A DNA stretch of 10,493 nucleotides, from NCBI GenBank assembly GCA_964496245.1, contig CAZBZG010000166.1, forward strand, positions 1-10,493. Direction: 5' to 3'. Position 1 is the stretch's first letter. Each line of letters starts with the position of its first letter. The stretch is from CAZBZG01 sp964496245. Its GTDB lineage: Bacteria; Planctomycetota; SZUA-567. This document shows positions 6,918 through 10,493 of this stretch, piece by piece. The notes beneath the pieces were generated by a model, which was given only the letters and a program-made list of their open reading frames with translations, was not told the origin of the DNA and did no database searches. A program made the translations under genes and the position numbers.

Positions 6918-7891
6918 TGGGTGCATTGAGCGCAGAGGCACACCCGCACGGAGGCGAGTCCGCCTCACTTATCGGACACGGATGTCAGTGGCAGAGCGAT
7001 TGCGCTTCCGGCCGACGGGCCCTGCATGCCCGCGGGTCCGGCCGGGGGCGGTGCCGTCCTCTGACGGCATGCGCCACGCTGCTCCTCTTTCTGGCCGCCG
7101 TGCGCCTGGCCGGGGGGGAAGCCGCGGATGACCGGAAGCCAAAAGAAAAGGCGGTCGAATGGACACGGGTCGAATCCACGCCACTCCGTCCCCCCGCGCG
7201 TCAGGAGACCGGCGGCGCCGGAAGCCGCGTGCTGGTGGGCACCATCGTGAAGAGCACCGAGGGCGTGGTCCTGCGACGGGCTGGTGGCAAGGACGAACAG
7301 GTCATCGAAGCACCGGCCACGGGCGACGAGGTCTACGTGGGCGACCAGTTCGAGGTGGGCAAGGCTTCGGCCGTAGAGATGACCTTTGGGGAGAACGCGC
7401 GGATTCGCATCGGCGAGAACTCCATCATGCGGGTGGTCAACAAGGTGGTGGAGAACGCGGGGGCGGTCGTCCGTACGCAGCGCGACATGGAACTCCAGAA
7501 GGGATCGGCGCGGGTGCGGGTCAAGGAGAACGTGCGCACGCCGTCGCCCGTCTTGATCATTGCGGGCAGCATGGTGTTGACGGTGGGCCGTACGGATGCC
7601 GTGCTCGAACGCCGGGAGCAGGAGAGCACGATCATGGTGCTGCGCGGCGGGGCCGAGGTCGTGCTCCGCGATGCCAAGAGCAAGCTGTGGTCGAGCGGTC
7701 ACATGATGCTCCTCAACAAGCGGGAGAAACTGGTGGTCCCGGCCGAGATCGGCCAGACGCTGCCCCGCAAGGAACCCATGGGGGACGAGGAGATGGTCGA
7801 TGCCCGCCAACGCCTGGCCTTCACCATCGAGGAGGCGCGGGAACAGTTGCCGCCCGCGCCCACGCGAGACAATGAACTGGACGGTCCATAA
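6917..7891 (+). CDS. FecR-domain protein, probably exported; start uncertain
   Basis: Residues from about 105 on carry a FecR-like beta-rich domain: GDEVYVGDQFEVGKAS, then MTFGENARIRIGENS, KGSARVRVKEN and ESTIMVLRGGAEVVL. This fold is known from FecR-type regulators and many surface proteins. A hydrophobic stretch at about 53-66 followed by GGEA looks like a signal peptide with cleavage near A69. Its role in motility is unknown; the place between the MotE-like gene and fliK suggests a periplasmic flagellar accessory. The ATG at 6917 overlaps the previous stop (TAATG) but has no Shine-Dalgarno. The 45 or so residues before the signal peptide are Gly/Arg/Cys-rich and look non-coding. They cover a promoter-like motif and hairpins. 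No ATG, GTG or TTG in frame lies closer to the signal peptide. A one-base frameshift would join ATG 7069 to it. Confidence 0.75.
   Translation: MGALSAEAHPHGGESASLIGHGCQWQSDCASGRRALHARGSGRGRCRPLTACATLLLFLAAVRLAGGEAADDRKPKEKAVEWTRVESTPLRPPARQETGGAGSRVLVGTIVKSTEGVVLRRAGGKDEQVIEAPATGDEVYVGDQFEVGKASAVEMTFGENARIRIGENSIMRVVNKVVENAGAVVRTQRDMELQKGSARVRVKENVRTPSPVLIIAGSMVLTVGRTDAVLERREQESTIMVLRGGAEVVLRDAKSKLWSSGHMMLLNKREKLVVPAEIGQTLPRKEPMGDEEMVDARQRLAFTIEEAREQLPPAPTRDNELDGP
6951..6966 (+). other. Short hairpin after the MotE-like gene
   Basis: GAGGCG (6951-6956) pairs perfectly with CGCCTC (6961-6966) over the 4-nt loop AGTC. It lies 34 nt past the preceding stop codon and just before TTATCGGAC. It could end or weaken transcription from the upstream unit, but there is no clear T-run after it. 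The fliF leader shows the same order: hairpin, then TTATCGGAC, then TGGCAGAG. Confidence 0.35.
6969..7004 (+). promoter_or_regulatory. Composite leader motif, copy 2, with sigma-54-like promoter
   Basis: TTATCGGAC (6969-6977) is followed after 11 nt by TGGCAGAGCGATTGCG (6989-7004). The second block fits the sigma-54 consensus TGGCAC-N5-TTGCW at nine of eleven fixed positions, and the diagnostic GG (6990-6991) and GC (7002-7003) are 10 nt apart. Transcription would start near 7015 and run into the FecR gene, fliK and flgD. Sigma-54 control of hook-stage genes is established in several bacteria, such as Vibrio, Pseudomonas and Campylobacter. Whether it applies here is inference. Confidence 0.5.
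7008..7045 (+). other. Interrupted hairpin upstream of the FecR signal peptide
   Basis: CCGGCC (7008-7013) pairs with GGCCGG (7040-7045), and inside it CGGGC (7016-7020) pairs with GCCCG (7028-7032), separated by an internal loop. It lies in the stretch suspected to be leader rather than coding DNA. In so GC-rich a sequence it may be fortuitous. Confidence 0.3.
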
Positions 7892-7915
7892 CGCGGACGC
7901 AGAGGAGCGAGGCCG

Positions 7916-9970
7916 ATGCAGGATCCCTTCATGAATCTGCTGGCACGTCTTCCCGAGCGCCTGCCGGCCGAGAGCGGAACCGGCGGCCGGGGCCCCGGGC
8001 GCGCGGCGGAGGCGGATGCGTTCCTCGATTGTCTCCGGTCCGTGGTTGCGCGCAACGCGACCGGGGGCAACCGCGCATCGCCCAGCAGACGGTCGTCCGG
8101 AACGGGACGGGCGCAGAGAGGCGGGAACCGCGCCGAGCGATCCCCGTTGCCGGCCGCGCCGGCGAAACATGCGCCGGGTGCGTCCCTGCCGCCCCACCGG
8201 CAGGAAGCGTTGGAGCGGCTCGCCATTTTGGCGGCTGACGGGAGCCTGCGCCAACCCCAGTGGGCATCGCTCTCGGAAGACGAATGGGATGGGCTGGAGG
8301 CCTGGGCCCTGGCGGGCGCCGGCGGACTCTTTCCACCGACCGGCCCAGCGCCTGATGCGGCCGACGGCCTGGGATGGGCCGCCGAAGGGGCTGTGGACGG
8401 AGAGGCGGTTCTGGCCCGCCTGGAGCAGCTCCTGGCTGTCAGTGGGGACGTGTCGGCCGCCGCCGGCGGATCCGCGGAGGCTCCTCTGCTGGCGCAGCTC
8501 TTTGCCCTGGATGGCTTGCACGCCGACCAGCGCGAGGCTTTGGCGCAGACGCTGGTCGAGGTCCTTGGGGGCGCAGCCGGCGTGCTGGAGGGGATCTGCG
8601 AACTCCTCGATGCCGAGGGCGTCGGCCTGACAGCCGAAGGGGATGCGGAGCCGAACGCCGAGGAAGCGCTGGCTGCCTTGCTTCGACGGCTTTCGGCCGG
8701 GACACAGAGCGGGGCCCGGATGAGCGAGGGCCTCGAAGGGACCGCGACGGGCGGAGAACGTCCGGCGCCTGCTGCGCTCGTGCTCGAGGCGCTCAAGGAG
8801 CGGATCGGGGCGCTGTCCCGTGAGGAGCTGATCGCCAGCCTGCAGCAGGCGGGCGACCGGGCCGGCGTAGCGCCCCTGGCCGATGGCGCGCGACTCAGCG
8901 CGCTGCCGGACGCAGTGTTGCGCTCGCTGGCCGTCCAGGTGCTCGAGGGCAGCGTGAGCGCCCAGACCGGAGACGGAGCCGGCCTCTTGGCGGCACTGGG
9001 TTGGGACAGGACTCTTCGGGAACGCCTGATGACGCAGGCCGGTACCGGCGCGCAAAGCGCGGATCTTGACGTATCGGACGCGCAGGCCACGCAACGGGAC
9101 GGACTGCGGCCGCAGGCGGGATCCGACCGAGGAAACGAGAGGAACGTGCCGCCAGGCGATCGGGTGGCGGCCGGCCGTGACACCACACCGAACCGAAAGG
9201 ACATCGAGCCCTCTGCGATTGCCCTGGACGCGCGACAGGGACGCAAGGGCGGCTCCGCAGCGGTGGGAAACGGCGAAGGCGTCTCTTCCCAAGCCGAGAC
9301 CGCCGGGGGCGAGACGTTTCAACACGAAGTAGCGCCTGCATCGGCAGGCCGGCCGCTCGAGGGCGAGACGCTGCCCGCCGGCGTTGCGGGAGAGATTCCC
9401 GGGGCGGAGGCCGGCTCCACGCCCCGCGGAGAGGGCCTCGGCCAGCGCAGCGAGGACGGCGGGCTGACGCAGGTCCAGTCCCAGGCGCCGCAGGCGCCGG
9501 CTGAATCGCAGTCGCAGGCCGCGCGCGCTGCGTATCTCGCCGAGAACATCGAGCGCATCGAACAGGTCATGCGCCTCTCCGTCCATCGCCAGATCTCGCG
9601 CGTTTCGGTCCAGCTCTCTCCGCCCGAGCTCGGTCGCGTGACCATTCGGCTGCGCATGATCCATGGCGTGGTTTCGGCCACCGTGCAGACCGAGACGGCC
9701 GACGCGCAAAGCTTCCTGGCCAGCGGCGTGCAGCAGTTGCGCCAGAACCTCCAGGTCCAAGGCATCGACCTGGATTCGTTCGACGTCTTCCTCGGCGGAC
9801 AGGAAGCCGAGCAGGGACAGGACGGACGCTGGCCGGCTGCGGGACGCAAGCGGGGAGGGGGGCTCGTCGAGGCGGGCGAAGAGGGTGAGCCAGACGGCGC
9901 GTCCTTGTCCAGCCCAGCGAGGGGCGTGCAGAGCTTGTCGGAGGACGGATCGCTCAACGTGATCGTCTAG
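7916..9970 (+). CDS. fliK: Flagellar hook-length control protein FliK
   Basis: FliK is an exported molecular ruler that measures hook length and then switches the export gate (via FlhB) from hook to filament substrates. The 684-residue product has the conserved C-terminal hook-length domain at about 545-632. It shows the hallmark LSPPELGRVTIRLRM (from L567), and then VSATVQTETADAQSFLASGV and LRQNLQVQGIDLDSFDV. The first 540 residues are poorly conserved and rich in A, G, E and R, as expected for the extended ruler part, and contain only two cysteines. At 684 residues it is long for a FliK. The ATG at 7916 has GAGGAG 8 nt upstream. flgD, the hook-cap gene, follows after 25 nt. Confidence 0.93.
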   Translation: MQDPFMNLLARLPERLPAESGTGGRGPGRAAEADAFLDCLRSVVARNATGGNRASPSRRSSGTGRAQRGGNRAERSPLPAAPAKHAPGASLPPHRQEALERLAILAADGSLRQPQWASLSEDEWDGLEAWALAGAGGLFPPTGPAPDAADGLGWAAEGAVDGEAVLARLEQLLAVSGDVSAAAGGSAEAPLLAQLFALDGLHADQREALAQTLVEVLGGAAGVLEGICELLDAEGVGLTAEGDAEPNAEEALAALLRRLSAGTQSGARMSEGLEGTATGGERPAPAALVLEALKERIGALSREELIASLQQAGDRAGVAPLADGARLSALPDAVLRSLAVQVLEGSVSAQTGDGAGLLAALGWDRTLRERLMTQAGTGAQSADLDVSDAQATQRDGLRPQAGSDRGNERNVPPGDRVAAGRDTTPNRKDIEPSAIALDARQGRKGGSAAVGNGEGVSSQAETAGGETFQHEVAPASAGRPLEGETLPAGVAGEIPGAEAGSTPRGEGLGQRSEDGGLTQVQSQAPQAPAESQSQAARAAYLAENIERIEQVMRLSVHRQISRVSVQLSPPELGRVTIRLRMIHGVVSATVQTETADAQSFLASGVQQLRQNLQVQGIDLDSFDVFLGGQEAEQGQDGRWPAAGRKRGGGLVEAGEEGEPDGASLSSPARGVQSLSEDGSLNVIV

Positions 9971-9995
9971 TCCGCCAGTCAAGAAGGAGGGTCCC

Positions 9996-10442
9996 ATGCC
10001 TACGATTGCCGATTCAGTCGCGACCACGAGCGAGGACTACTACGTCTCGAGCACCAAAGAGAAGGAGAAGCAGAAGGCCGCCACGGCCGACCCGGAACGG
10101 GTGAGCCAGGAGGCATTTCTCAAACTGCTGGTGGCGCAGCTCACCCATCAGGACCCGCTCGATCCCATGAAGGATACAGAGTTCATGAGCCAGGTGGCCC
10201 AGCTCCAGGCCCTGGACGAGCAGATCAACATGACCAAGACCATCACGGGCATGCGTCTGGACGCGCAGTTGCGGGCCGGCAGCGAACTCATCGGACGGCA
10301 GGTCTCCGGCGACACCGATGCGGGCAGCGCAGCCGCGGGAGAAGTGACCAGCGTCTCGGTCCGGAGCGACAAGACGTACCTGCAGCTGGATACCGGTTTC
10401 CAGTTGCCCTACGAGAACGTGACCGGCGTCACCGAGCACTAA
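9996..10442 (+). CDS. flgD: Flagellar hook-capping protein FlgD (short form)
   Basis: FlgD forms the transient cap at the tip of the growing hook and directs insertion of FlgE subunits. The 148-residue product carries the family signature FLKLLVAQLTHQDPLDP (from F41) and then TEFMSQVAQLQALDEQ. A C-terminal beta-rich part follows (AGSELIGRQV..GEVTSVSV..LQLDTGFQLPYENVTGV), corresponding to the tudor-like half. The Ig-like domain of enterobacterial FlgD (about 230 residues) is absent. This compact form is also found in Bacillus. The N-terminal 38 residues are polar and flexible, as expected for an export signal. A near-perfect Shine-Dalgarno, AAGGAGG, lies just upstream of ATG 9996, the strongest ribosome site in the window. 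Confidence 0.95.
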   Translation: MPTIADSVATTSEDYYVSSTKEKEKQKAATADPERVSQEAFLKLLVAQLTHQDPLDPMKDTEFMSQVAQLQALDEQINMTKTITGMRLDAQLRAGSELIGRQVSGDTDAGSAAAGEVTSVSVRSDKTYLQLDTGFQLPYENVTGVTEH

Positions 10443-10470
10443 GTACAGCCCATTGCAAATAGGTGAACAC

Positions 10471-10493
10471 ATGAGCCATTCTGGCGAGGTCGA
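10471..10493 (+). CDS. Start of a further gene, cut by the window edge
   Basis: ATG 10471 opens a frame reading MSHSGEV to the window end. AGGTGA lies 4 nt upstream at 10461-10466, and flgD ends 28 nt before. By synteny it should be a hook gene (flgE), or the small conserved 'flagellar operon protein' that often sits between flgD and flgE. The visible residues do not look like a FlgE N-terminus, but seven codons are too few to decide. Confidence 0.5.

Noticed and set aside
7938..7952. TGGCACG inside fliK, a perfect sigma-54 -24 half
   Set aside because: The -12 half at the correct spacing reads CCCG instead of TTGC, and the site is within coding sequence.
6965..10027. 1020-residue open frame on the minus strand opposite the FecR gene, fliK and the flgD start
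   Set aside because: It is the mirror of GC-rich coding DNA with G/C at third positions, is low in complexity (R, L, G, H, A), has no recognisable domain, and spans three well-supported + strand genes.
1..10493. CRISPR array, tRNA/rRNA genes, insertion sequences or phage genes
   Set aside because: I saw no regularly spaced repeats, no RNA-gene-like segments and no transposase or integrase motifs.

Overview
This window is a nearly gap-free piece of a flagellar biogenesis locus, with every gene on the + strand. The DNA is very GC-rich and strongly biased to G or C at third codon positions, so long spurious ORFs appear on both strands. The gene order is fliF-fliG-fliH-fliI-fliJ-(MotE/YlxF-like)-(FecR-domain gene)-fliK-flgD-(start of a further gene). 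Apart from the FecR-domain gene, this is the order of the Bacillus-type fla/che operon. That layout also occurs in several deep-branching bacteria, so synteny alone does not name the organism. High GC, a predicted exported FecR-fold protein and a 'minimal' FlgD suggest a high-GC, non-proteobacterial lineage. A Planctomycetota- or Hydrogenedentota-like bacterium is a guess at low confidence.

Layout: 1-246 is a leader with a terminator-like hairpin plus T-run (9-50), a composite sequence motif (66-103) and two tandem hairpins (151-196). Next come fliF (MS ring, 247-1968), a 122-nt hyper-GC gap with an 18-bp tandem repeat, fliG (rotor switch, 2091-3116) and fliH (export ATPase regulator with an unusual disordered tail, 3142-4140). 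fliI (export ATPase) overlaps fliH by 4 nt, fliJ (export stalk protein) is best started at 5594, and a MotE/YlxF-like membrane coiled-coil protein follows at 6051-6917. The region after it (about 6918-7068) looks more like a second leader than coding DNA. It is followed by the FecR-domain gene (to 7891), fliK (hook-length control, 7916-9970), flgD (hook cap, 9996-10442) and seven codons of another gene at the right edge.

How the genes work together: FliF and FliG build the MS ring and torque-bearing rotor. FliH, FliI and FliJ power and gate the flagellar type III export apparatus. The MotE-like protein probably belongs to stator placement or function. FlgD and FliK direct hook assembly and hook length. 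The FecR-domain protein has no established place in this set.

The most interesting signal is regulatory. Both the fliF leader and the segment before the FecR gene carry TTATCGGAC followed 11-13 nt later by TGGCAGAG-N-GAT. In the second copy the latter half has a sigma-54-like arrangement (TGGCA-N6-TTGC, i.e. GG-N10-GC). The locus may therefore be split into an early basal-body/export unit (fliF to motE-like) and a later hook unit (FecR gene, fliK, flgD and beyond). This second leader overlaps the annotated 5' part of the FecR gene, whose start is therefore doubtful.
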